A DNA stretch of 5,436 nucleotides from an uncultured Succinatimonas sp. (GTDB taxonomy: Bacteria; Pseudomonadota; Gammaproteobacteria; Enterobacterales; Succinivibrionaceae). How positions within the stretch are numbered: the stretch's first letter is position 1; each line of letters begins with the position of its first letter. The position numbers and the translations under genes are program-made. Below are positions 1-4,499 of this stretch, one piece after another. The stretch lies in the NCBI GenBank assembly GCA_900548485.1, contig URKL01000145.1, positions 1 through 5,436 on the forward strand. Reading direction: 5' to 3'. Under the pieces are notes generated by a model. It worked only from the letters and a program-made list of their open reading frames with translations, ran no database searches and had not been told where the DNA came from.

Positions 1-83
1 GGTAAAATAAAAGTAAGTACTGTAATCCTGGCAAGGGTAGGTATATGGAAGCAAAATGATTTTTTATTCTTTTGAACATCGAA

Positions 84-152
84 GTTGTGAAATAGAAAGA
101 AAATTAAAGGTAAGCCAAAGTGTTACTTTAATTTTCCTCATTTTTTCACAAC
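84..152. repeat. Long two-part hairpin (inverted repeat)
   Basis: The outer arms GTTGTGAAA (84-92) and TTTCACAAC (144-152) pair perfectly over 9 bp. After an internal loop, the inner arms GAAAATTAAAG (99-109) and CTTTAATTTTC (126-136) pair perfectly over 11 bp. If G109 is bulged, pairing continues with GTAA (110-113) against TTAC (123-126), leaving a 9-base loop. The T-rich 3' side suits a terminator, but a proper intrinsic terminator follows at 205-243. This may therefore be part of a structured RNA or a dispersed palindrome. The pairing is read directly; the role is not known. Confidence 0.55.
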
Positions 153-204
153 AGATTAACAAATACTAAACTACTGGCTTACAACATTTTGAGTTTATTT
201 TTAT

Positions 205-243
205 TAAGCTCCAAATTTTACATATTTTGGCGCTTATTTTTTT
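205..243 (+). terminator. Intrinsic (Rho-independent) terminator
   Basis: TAAGC (205-209) pairs with GCTTA (232-236). After a T/C mismatch, CCAAA (211-215) pairs with TTTGG (226-230), closing a 10-base loop. The stem is followed at once by seven Ts (237-243), the standard architecture of a plus-strand terminator. It would end transcription from the left and insulate the 5'-nucleotidase. The complementary strand has no T-run beyond the stem, so it looks unidirectional. Confidence 0.7.
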
Positions 244-255
244 AAGTGTCTATAC

Positions 256-287
256 TTGAAATTATAGCCCATATGATTTTTTATATA
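256..287 (+). promoter_or_regulatory. Possible sigma-70 promoter of the 5'-nucleotidase
   Basis: A TTGAAA at 256-261 is a good -35 box. TA-rich hexamers at 281-287 (TTATAT or TATATA) could be the -10, but the spacing of 19-20 bp is longer than ideal. Transcription would start near 295, giving a leader of about 40 bases. The surroundings are nearly pure A/T, so many -10-like hexamers occur and the exact choice is uncertain. It lies just after the terminator at 205-243, where a new transcription unit would be expected to begin. Confidence 0.35.
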
Positions 288-331
288 TTTTATGTATATA
301 CAAGATTAAATTAAAAAGCAGAAGAAATAAT

Positions 332-1261
332 ATGTCATATCCTATAGAAAAAAAATTTGTAATCGCTGTCGCTTCAAGTGCGTTATTTGATTTAAATAAA
401 TCTGATAGTGTATTTAGACAACAGGGCGTTGATAAATATCGAGAATATCAAGAAAAGAATGTAGATATACCTTTTGATAAAGGAGCAGCTTTTCCTTTTA
501 TTAAAAGATTATTAAAACTTAATGAGTCCTTTCCTGGGGAGGAACCTGTTGAGGTTATCTTGATGTCAAAAAATAGTCCTGAAACTGGAACAAGAGTATT
601 TAGATCGATAAAGCATTATGGTCTAAATATAAGTAGAGCTTGCTTTACCAATGGAACATCTCACTTTCAGTATCTCCAGGCATTTAATGCAACTTTATTT
701 TTATCGGCAAATGAAAATGATGTTAAATCTGCCTTAAATATGGGAAATCCTGCAGGAAGGGTGTTAAATAAACACTACATTAAAGATGATGATAATGATA
801 AAGAATTGAGAATTGCTTTTGACTTTGATGGAGTTATCGCAAGTGATAACTCTGAAAAAGTTTTTTCTGAAAACAGAGGTAATGTAAAGGCTTTCTTACA
901 ACATGAACAAGTGCATGCAAATGAGCCATTGCCTTTAGGTCCTATAGGCCCACTTCTGCAAAAGATTTCTTTTTTTCAGAAGCTTGAAAAGAAAAAGGCA
1001 GAAAATGACAAACAATATCAACGCATTTTAAAAACAGCTATTGTTACTGCCAGAAATGCCCCTGCTCATGAACGTGTAGTGTCATCATTAAAAGAATGGG
1101 GAGTCGAGGTTGATGAAGCTTTTTTCCTCGGAGGTATAGAAAAATCAAGAATTTTAAATGCGATGAAGCCACATATTTTCTTTGATGATAAGATGACGCA
1201 TTTAGAACATATTGAAAATATCCCGTTAGTGCATATCCCTTTTGGGATTGCTAATAAATAA
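332..1261 (+). CDS. Cytosolic 5'-nucleotidase (NT5C1-like, HAD fold)
   Basis: This 309-residue soluble protein resembles the 5'-nucleotidase family of mammalian cytosolic 5'-nucleotidase I (cN-I/NT5C1). Those enzymes hydrolyse nucleoside monophosphates, preferentially AMP, to nucleoside and phosphate. The N-terminal part has family-like segments: VASSALFDL (13-21), YREYQEKN (36-43), GAAFPFIKRLL (51-61) and MSKNSPETG (78-86). The HAD catalytic signatures follow in order: DFDGV (164-168, with nucleophile D164 and acid/base D166), IVTAR (237-241, motif II T239), K271 in IEKSR (motif III) and FFDDK (283-287, motif IV). All key residues are present, so it looks active. There is no signal peptide or membrane segment. 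It is monocistronic, 88 bases after a terminator and convergent with the reductase operon. Only a weak AGAAG lies before the ATG, but the next residues are conserved-looking, which supports this start. Family assignment is confident; substrate is inferred. Confidence 0.85.
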   Translation: MSYPIEKKFVIAVASSALFDLNKSDSVFRQQGVDKYREYQEKNVDIPFDKGAAFPFIKRLLKLNESFPGEEPVEVILMSKNSPETGTRVFRSIKHYGLNISRACFTNGTSHFQYLQAFNATLFLSANENDVKSALNMGNPAGRVLNKHYIKDDDNDKELRIAFDFDGVIASDNSEKVFSENRGNVKAFLQHEQVHANEPLPLGPIGPLLQKISFFQKLEKKKAENDKQYQRILKTAIVTARNAPAHERVVSSLKEWGVEVDEAFFLGGIEKSRILNAMKPHIFFDDKMTHLEHIENIPLVHIPFGIANK

Positions 1262-1282
1262 AAATTGCTATACATGAGCAAA

Positions 1283-1294
1283 ACAAATATTTGT
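1283..1294. repeat. 12-bp perfect palindrome after the 5'-nucleotidase
   Basis: ACAAATATTTGT lies 21 bases beyond the nucleotidase stop codon and is perfectly self-complementary. It has no loop and no following T-run, so it is not a standard terminator. In such AT-rich DNA a short palindrome may be chance. Confidence 0.3.
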
Positions 1295-1363
1295 GAAAGT
1301 TATTATCTTGTATACGCTTATAAACAGGATCTGATGGTATTAAAAAGCTAGACAAAAAAGAGG

Positions 1364-1394
1364 TTGACAGAAACAAAGTTAACTAAAAAATACT
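1364..1394 (+). promoter_or_regulatory. Orphan promoter-like sequence upstream of the structured block
   Basis: TTGACA at 1364-1369 is a perfect -35 hexamer. The best -10 is AATACT (1389-1394), 19 bp away and matching 4 of 6 consensus positions. No protein gene follows on this strand. A transcript starting near 1401 would run through the nested inverted repeats at 1444-1553 and could end at the hairpin at 1601-1663, an RNA of roughly 270 bases. The -35 is clear; the -10 and the promoter's use are speculative. Confidence 0.3.
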
Positions 1395-1443
1395 GACGAC
1401 AGACAAAAATTTTAAGATTTTTTAATTCCAAAATAAAACTTGA

Positions 1444-1553
1444 AAGCTGTTAAGAAGATCCTAGTTTTAGGGGGGTGAAAAACTCCGGATCAGCTTAAAT
1501 GATTGCGTCAGATCTTCTTAGTGCTCGCCTATAATTTTTCTAATCATCCCTCT
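1444..1553 (+). ncRNA. Candidate structured RNA with competing stems and a pseudoknot
   Basis: Fold A: AAGCT (1444-1448) pairs with AGCTT (1492-1496), GATCC (1457-1461) with GGATC (1487-1491), and AGTTTT (1463-1468) with AAAACT (1479-1484). This encloses the 10-base loop AGGGGGGTGA (1469-1478). The whole loop can pair with TCATCCCTCT (1544-1553): ten contiguous pairs, two of them G-U, which would make a pseudoknot. Fold B: TAAGAAGATC (1451-1460) pairs perfectly with GATCTTCTTA (1511-1520). It reuses GATC at 1457-1460, so the two folds exclude each other. Switching folds are typical of attenuators and regulatory RNAs, but no gene follows on this strand. I do not recognise it as RNase P, tmRNA, 6S, SRP or any riboswitch. 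The strand is assumed from the orphan promoter; a DNA-level role is equally possible. Confidence 0.3.
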
Positions 1554-1600
1554 ACATTCTTAAACTTAAGTATGAGGTTTTGTGTGCTCAAAATTTGGTA

Positions 1601-1663
1601 AAAACAGGAAAATCTAGAATTAAAGCCAAGCCTATAGCAGAGACTTTTAAATTTTCCTGTTTT
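1601..1663. terminator. Probable bidirectional terminator hairpin between convergent genes
   Basis: AAAACAGGAAAAT (1601-1613) and ATTTTCCTGTTTT (1651-1663) are perfect 13-bp inverted arms. Inside, AAAG (1622-1625) can pair with CTTT (1644-1647). On the plus strand the stem runs into TTTTCTTGTTTT; on the minus strand its 3' arm ends in a five-T run. It therefore could stop both the minus-strand reductase operon, whose stop codon is 25 bases away, and plus-strand transcripts. The 37-base interval between arms is longer than in a typical terminator, so a repeat element is an alternative reading. Confidence 0.5.
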
Positions 1664-1687
1664 CTTGTTTTCATATTTCTTTAATTA

Positions 1688-2335
1688 TTATCTTATAAGC
1701 TTAAAACCCCAATGCATGTGTTTAAGTTGACCATATGCAGCAGGCCAGAACGCACCGAGCATTTCTGTATAACGGGACATGGATATATCTCCTAAGTCCA
1801 TCGTATCCTGCCAGCCGAAATCTTTTAATAGTTTGGCAACAGCCGTTTTAGCCTCTGTATCGTTCCCACAATAAAACCCCGTAGCATTTTCTGGTAATTG
1901 TTGAGGCGTGGTCATCAAAGAACTGCATAAATAATTCAGAGTTTTTACTACTTTCGTTTGTGGTAATAGCTTCTGTACTTCTTCACCAAGACAAGTTGTT
2001 ATGCTCCATCTAGGATCAAGAGAGATGTGCCCATCTTTATAGATAAAAGGATTTGTCAGGTCTATTAGGATTTTTCCTGCCAAATTTTCTTCTCCGGCAG
2101 TTTTTACAACTTCTGTCGAATAGATGCCTCGTACACAAAGAAAAATGCGTTCTCCAAATCGGCTTGCATCAGAAAATGTTCCGCAAAAAGACCTTTCACC
2201 ATTAGCTTTTGTCCAGATCTCTGCTTTCTCATTGGAATCATTACGTGAACTTAGCATGACCTCGTGTCCTAGTGCTATGAGTTTGCTACCGATAAAATAG
2301 GCAACGTCACCTGTTCCTAAAATTCCATACTTCAT
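1688..2335 (-). CDS. NADP-binding oxidoreductase (F420H2:NADP reductase-like, COG2085)
   Basis: This 215-residue cytosolic protein belongs to the small predicted dinucleotide-binding enzymes related to F420-dependent NADP reductase. The N-terminal Rossmann motif is GILGTGDVA (4-12). SSRN (29-32) sits at the end of the second strand, where Ser/Arg typically hold the NADP 2'-phosphate. Family landmarks follow: IDLTNP (91-96), VVKTLNYL (129-136, where relatives usually have VVKxFN), FYCGND (154-159) and GDISMSRYTEMLG (182-194). Length is normal and no segment is missing. It is second in a minus-strand operon, starting 20 bp after the aldo/keto reductase stop, with no Shine-Dalgarno sequence before the ATG. 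The likely Bacteroidetes donor is not known to make F420, so the hydride carrier is more probably a flavin or a small organic substrate. The NADP-binding call is firm; the substrate is unknown. Confidence 0.75.
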   Translation of the reverse strand: MKYGILGTGDVAYFIGSKLIALGHEVMLSSRNDSNEKAEIWTKANGERSFCGTFSDASRFGERIFLCVRGIYSTEVVKTAGEENLAGKILIDLTNPFIYKDGHISLDPRWSITTCLGEEVQKLLPQTKVVKTLNYLCSSLMTTPQQLPENATGFYCGNDTEAKTAVAKLLKDFGWQDTMDLGDISMSRYTEMLGAFWPAAYGQLKHMHWGFKLIR

Positions 2336-2355
2336 ATTGAATAGTCCATTAGATT

Positions 2356-3204
2356 TTAATCATGAATTGTGTGCAAACCGATAGCTTTTACAGTTGCCAA
2401 ATCCATGTCATCGTAAATGGGACTTTTACCTGTTTCTAACAAAGTTATGGCTGCCATTTCTTCTTCAGAGAGTGTGAAATCAAGGATGTTAAAATTTTCT
2501 ATCATGCGATCTTTGTGTATGGATTTAGGAATAACCACTACATTACGTTGATTTAACCAACGAAGAATAATTGCTCCTACACCTTTATCGTGATGTTTGG
2601 CGATCATTTTTAATGTGGGATGATTGAATATGTCATTTAGACCTTCTGCAAAAGGTGACCACGCCTCATGTTGGATGTCTTCCTGCCGTAAGAATTCATT
2701 GGCAGATTGTTGTTGGAAAAAAGGATGTGTTTCAAGTTGGTTTACAGCAGGTTTTATTTCGTTATGCAGAAATAAGTCTTGCAGACGCTCATTAGAGAAA
2801 CTTGTTACTCCGATAGCTCGAATACGGCCTTCTTTATAAAGGCGTTCCATTGCCCGCCATGCGGCATAATAGTTTCCGTAAGGTTTATGCATCAGATAGA
2901 GATCAAGATAATCCAATCCAAGCTTCTTCATCGAAAGATCAAATGCACGTAAAGTATCATCATATTCGTAGTCCTGTACCCATAATTTGGTAGTAATAAA
3001 AAGATCTTCTCGTTTGATTCCACTTTGACGGATAGCATTACCCAATGGTTCCTCATTGAAATAAGCGGCAGCTGTGTCAAATTTTCTATAGCCAACTTCG
3101 ATAGCTTCAGTTACTACTCTTTCAGTTTCATTTTTAGGAATTTGAAATACTCCAAATCCGATAGCAGGCATCATTACGCCGTTGTTTAATCTTACATTTT
3201 TCAT
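2356..3204 (-). CDS. Aldo/keto reductase family protein
   Basis: This 282-residue cytosolic (alpha/beta)8-barrel enzyme should reduce aldehydes or ketones to alcohols with NADPH. The catalytic tetrad is complete: D43 and Y48 in FDTAAAYFNEE, K73 in TTKLW and H106 in LMHKP. VNQLETHPF (154-162) matches the usual VNQxExHP strand. IPKSIHKDRMIENF (225-238) is the C-terminal NADPH phosphate-binding loop, with K227, S228, R233 and N237. The usual GVSNF is replaced by GVTSFSNERL (132-141), a modest divergence near the cofactor amide pocket. Length and the start MKNVRLNNGVMMPAIGFG fit the 2,5-diketogluconate reductase/prostaglandin synthase-like branch. It is first in the operon, divergent from the AraC-type regulator, with an AT-rich leader and no Shine-Dalgarno sequence (CAAAGAAAAT before the ATG), as in Bacteroidetes. 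The family is certain; the substrate is not predictable. Confidence 0.88.
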   Translation of the reverse strand: MKNVRLNNGVMMPAIGFGVFQIPKNETERVVTEAIEVGYRKFDTAAAYFNEEPLGNAIRQSGIKREDLFITTKLWVQDYEYDDTLRAFDLSMKKLGLDYLDLYLMHKPYGNYYAAWRAMERLYKEGRIRAIGVTSFSNERLQDLFLHNEIKPAVNQLETHPFFQQQSANEFLRQEDIQHEAWSPFAEGLNDIFNHPTLKMIAKHHDKGVGAIILRWLNQRNVVVIPKSIHKDRMIENFNILDFTLSEEEMAAITLLETGKSPIYDDMDLATVKAIGLHTIHD

Positions 3205-3297
3205 ATTTTCTTTGATTTTAATTTTTGATATAAATTTAAAATAGAACTTTTATTTAGGTTTAATTAATATTACATCAAGCCTTTTATTTAAGCGTGC

Positions 3298-3330
3298 CAC
3301 TATTCTGGGGGAAATTTTCACTATTCGTGG
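3298..3330 (+). promoter_or_regulatory. Probable AraC-family operator: two direct half-sites 21 bp apart
   Basis: CACTATTC occurs at 3298-3305 and again at 3319-3326. The match extends as CACTATTCnnGG, giving 10 of 12 positions identical (3298-3309 and 3319-3330). The repeat period is 21 bp, two helical turns, so both half-sites face the same side of the DNA. Direct repeats with this spacing are the known binding mode of AraC-type dimers, as at araI. The second half-site sits just after the putative -33 element (3315-3318), which suggests autoregulation. The pair lies about 95-125 bp upstream of the aldo/keto reductase start. Confidence 0.55.
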
Positions 3331-3345
3331 TTTTTGCTATCTTTG
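3315..3345 (+). promoter_or_regulatory. Bacteroidetes-type promoter of the AraC-family gene
   Basis: TATCTTTG (3338-3345) is an exact match to TAnnTTTG, the -7 element recognised by the Bacteroidetes primary sigma factor. TTTT (3315-3318) lies 19 bp upstream, where the -33 TTTG is expected, and matches it at 3 of 4 bases. Transcription would begin near 3352, leaving about 14 bases of leader without a Shine-Dalgarno sequence. There is no good proteobacterial -10/-35 pair here. Confidence 0.6.
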
Positions 3346-3365
3346 TAATAAAATAGATAAGAGAT

Positions 3366-4196
3366 ATGGACTATAAAGAATTTAACGGAATAATTTTTGC
3401 TGATACCTTGCAAGAGTTTAAGTCCTTACAATATGATGGGCGTATAGCTCATATTCTGTGTAGCAATGGCAATATGGGGTTTACGTTTCAAAATACTCAC
3501 TACAACATTGTGGCGAGAGATTATGTAATTCTACCTTGTTCATCACTCGTGTCTGATTTCTCTATATCCAATGACTTTCAAGGGATCTTGATGAGTTTGT
3601 CAGATACGTTTGTAACTTCGATTGCCATTCGTAGCAATTATGGCATTATCGGGCATCTTTCACTTTTACTAAATCCGGTTATGCAACTTTCATCCTTAGA
3701 TTTTCACAAATGTATGGATGCTTTGCTGTATATCAAAAAGCGAATGGAAGATAAAGATCATTTTTTTTTAGAGGAACTTCTCGGTAGCCTGCTTACGACA
3801 CATATTCTCGATCTCTACGATATTCACGCACGTGACAGCAAAGACTTACAGGTGTCGGAACGAATAACTTTGCTGTTACGAAAATTCATAGAATTGTTAT
3901 ATAACGGTGAATTTAAACGAAACCGAAATCTTGATTTTTATGCTTCCAAACTTTGCATCACTCCTCACTATCTATCAGAGATATGTAAAATGGTGAGTGG
4001 CAAACCTGCTACTTATTGGATAGACTGTTTCACTCTTCAAGAAATAACTCGTTTATTGCGACATAAGGAACTTCCTTTAAATATAATCGCTGAGCAAATG
4101 AATTTTTCTTCAGTATCCTATTTTAGCCGTTACGTATTGAAAAGAATAAAGACAACACCTTCTGAGTATCGTAAAAAAACCTCTATTTATAAATAA
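3366..4196 (+). CDS. AraC/XylS-family transcriptional regulator
   Basis: This 276-residue protein has a C-terminal DNA-binding domain of about 100 residues (about 172-271) with the two helix-turn-helix units of the family. The first is in LDFYASKLCITPHYLSEICK (189-208), resembling the usual 'la..l.vs..yLsr.FK'. The second, PLNIIAEQMNFSSVSYFSRY (237-256), runs on to KTTPSEYRK (262-270) and closely matches the IA..lGF.s.syFsR.FKk..g.TPs.yR signature. Residues 1 to about 150 are a divergent N-terminal domain, probably a cupin-like sensing and dimerisation module; no ligand residues are recognisable. The gene is divergent from the aldo/keto reductase operon, with a Bacteroidetes-type promoter and paired half-sites upstream. 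It most likely controls that operon and itself, in response to a compound the two enzymes reduce. The family is certain; target and inducer are inferred. Confidence 0.88.
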   Translation: MDYKEFNGIIFADTLQEFKSLQYDGRIAHILCSNGNMGFTFQNTHYNIVARDYVILPCSSLVSDFSISNDFQGILMSLSDTFVTSIAIRSNYGIIGHLSLLLNPVMQLSSLDFHKCMDALLYIKKRMEDKDHFFLEELLGSLLTTHILDLYDIHARDSKDLQVSERITLLLRKFIELLYNGEFKRNRNLDFYASKLCITPHYLSEICKMVSGKPATYWIDCFTLQEITRLLRHKELPLNIIAEQMNFSSVSYFSRYVLKRIKTTPSEYRKKTSIYK

Positions 4197-4236
4197 TTAA
4201 AAATTTACTCTAATCTTCTCTACGATTTACAACTCT

Positions 4237-4264
4237 ATATCTTAACAAAGAAGATATTTTCTCT
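4237..4264 (+). terminator. Probable terminator of the AraC-family gene
   Basis: ATATCTT (4237-4243) pairs perfectly with AAGATAT (4251-4257) around a 7-base loop, and TTTTCTCT runs on from the 3' arm. It lies 40 bases after the regulator's stop codon. The stem has only one G-C pair, so it would be weak. Overlapping alternatives are CAAAGAA (4246-4252) with TTCTTTG (4271-4277), and GCTTT (4278-4282) with AAAGC (4287-4291), the latter followed by T-rich DNA. Confidence 0.4.
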
Positions 4265-4348
4265 GTGACTTTCTTTGGCTTTTAATAAAGCTTCTTAGAT
4301 TATTTTAGATTTTTGGTCTCATGATTATAAACAGATATTTAACAATAA

Positions 4349-4377
4349 TTGGAGCAAAAGCATATAGTTAATAAAAT
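4349..4377 (+). promoter_or_regulatory. Possible sigma-70 promoter of the autotransporter gene
   Basis: TAAAAT (4372-4377) matches the -10 consensus at 5 of 6 positions. TTGGAG (4349-4354) lies the ideal 17 bp upstream but matches only half of the -35 box. Transcription would start near 4384 and give a leader of about 116 bases that includes the hairpin at 4411-4460. An alternative -10, TAGAAT (4394-4399), and an alternative -35, TTGATA (4449-4454), also exist. Confidence 0.35.
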
Positions 4378-4410
4378 ATGGAAAAAAATCGTTTAGAATA
4401 ATAGTGTTAA

Positions 4411-4460
4411 CTAGGTTTTAAAGACAAAAAAAGTAAAAAATTATCTTTTTGATAACCTAG
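4411..4460 (+). promoter_or_regulatory. Hairpin in the autotransporter 5' leader
   Basis: CTAGGTT (4411-4417) and AACCTAG (4454-4460) are perfect inverted arms, and AAAGA (4420-4424) can pair with TCTTT (4444-4448) inside. The stem ends 39 bases before the start codon and does not cover the Shine-Dalgarno sequence. It could stabilise the mRNA, mark an operator, or bind a regulator. It lacks the G-C content expected of a terminator. Confidence 0.4.
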
Positions 4461-4487
4461 ATAAAGATGATTATTTAAATATTGAGT

Positions 4488-4494
4488 AGAGGAG
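4488..4494 (+). promoter_or_regulatory. Strong Shine-Dalgarno sequence of the autotransporter gene
   Basis: AGAGGAG ends five bases before the ATG at 4500, the standard proteobacterial arrangement, and fixes this start. It is the only strong ribosome-binding site in the window, in contrast to the three genes of the central block. Confidence 0.75.
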
Positions 4495-4499
4495 TACAA

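Larger units (their letters stand above)
1..331. other. Intergenic region upstream of the 5'-nucleotidase
   Basis: No convincing gene lies in these 331 bases. Two short frames run off the left edge: a plus-strand frame open from base 1 to a stop at 73-75 (24 codons), and a minus-strand frame opening with ATG at 79 (26 codons). Neither is recognisable. The stretch holds a long imperfect hairpin (84-152), a downstream complement to its loop (175-182), an intrinsic terminator on the plus strand (205-243) and a weak promoter (256-287). The terminator implies that a plus-strand transcript arrives from the left, either from an off-window gene or from a short RNA starting inside this stretch. Confidence 0.6.
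1262..1687. other. Long convergent intergenic region with structured DNA
   Basis: These 426 bases separate the convergent 5'-nucleotidase and reductase genes and contain no credible gene. From left to right: a 12-bp palindrome ACAAATATTTGT (1283-1294) just after the nucleotidase; a consensus TTGACA (1364-1369) with a poor -10; a GC-richer block of nested, competing inverted repeats with a G6 loop (1444-1553); and a 13-bp-arm hairpin (1601-1663). Ordinary convergent genes need only a terminator, so the size and structure of this gap are unexplained. It could carry an unannotated RNA gene or the remnant of a small mobile element at the edge of the transferred block. Confidence 0.6.
3205..3365. 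promoter_or_regulatory. Divergent control region of operon and regulator
   Basis: These 161 bases separate the aldo/keto reductase (leftward) from the AraC-type gene (rightward). The rightward side has a Bacteroidetes-type promoter and paired direct repeats. The leftward side is nearly all A/T. Its best match to the TAnnTTTG box on the minus strand is TAAATTTA (3231-3238, 7 of 8 positions), but no clear -33 TTTG lies at the right distance, so the operon promoter is only tentatively placed. A shared region of this kind is the usual arrangement for an AraC-family protein controlling the neighbouring operon. Confidence 0.5.
4197..4499. other. Intergenic region between regulator and autotransporter
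   Basis: No credible gene is seen in these 303 strongly AT-rich bases. They contain terminator-like hairpins after the regulator (4237-4291), a candidate promoter (4349-4377), a 5'-leader hairpin (4411-4460) and a Shine-Dalgarno sequence (4488-4494) serving the downstream autotransporter gene. The right-hand boundary of the foreign block probably lies in the first 100 bases, since composition and translation signals change from there on. Confidence 0.55.

Noticed and set aside
1..79. Partial genes running off the left edge (plus strand 1-75, or minus strand from ATG at 79)
   Set aside because: Both frames are open for only about 25 codons, which is expected by chance, and neither peptide is recognisable. 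The terminator at 205-243 slightly favours a plus-strand gene, but that is not enough to annotate one.
1066..1281. Minus-strand open frame of 71 codons opposite the 5'-nucleotidase
   Set aside because: It overlaps the C-terminal motifs II-IV of a well-supported gene on the other strand and shows no family features or ribosome-binding site.
1274..1351. 25-codon plus-strand frame just after the 5'-nucleotidase
   Set aside because: It has no Shine-Dalgarno sequence, no recognisable motif and is short enough to arise by chance in AT-rich DNA.
1444..1520. Retron, CRISPR array or integron attC site
   Set aside because: There is no reverse transcriptase, no regularly repeated unit and spacer, no Cas gene and no paired attC core sites (RYYYAAC/GTTRRRY). 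The inverted repeats alone do not support these calls.
2624..2839. Plus-strand open frame of 71 codons inside the aldo/keto reductase
   Set aside because: It is antisense to conserved aldo/keto reductase sequence, rich in Ser, Cys and Arg as shadow frames often are, and has no recognisable features.
4411..4460. Invertible phase-variation switch formed by the CTAGGTT/AACCTAG repeats
   Set aside because: The repeats are only 7 bp and 36 bases apart, too short for known invertases, and no recombinase gene is nearby.
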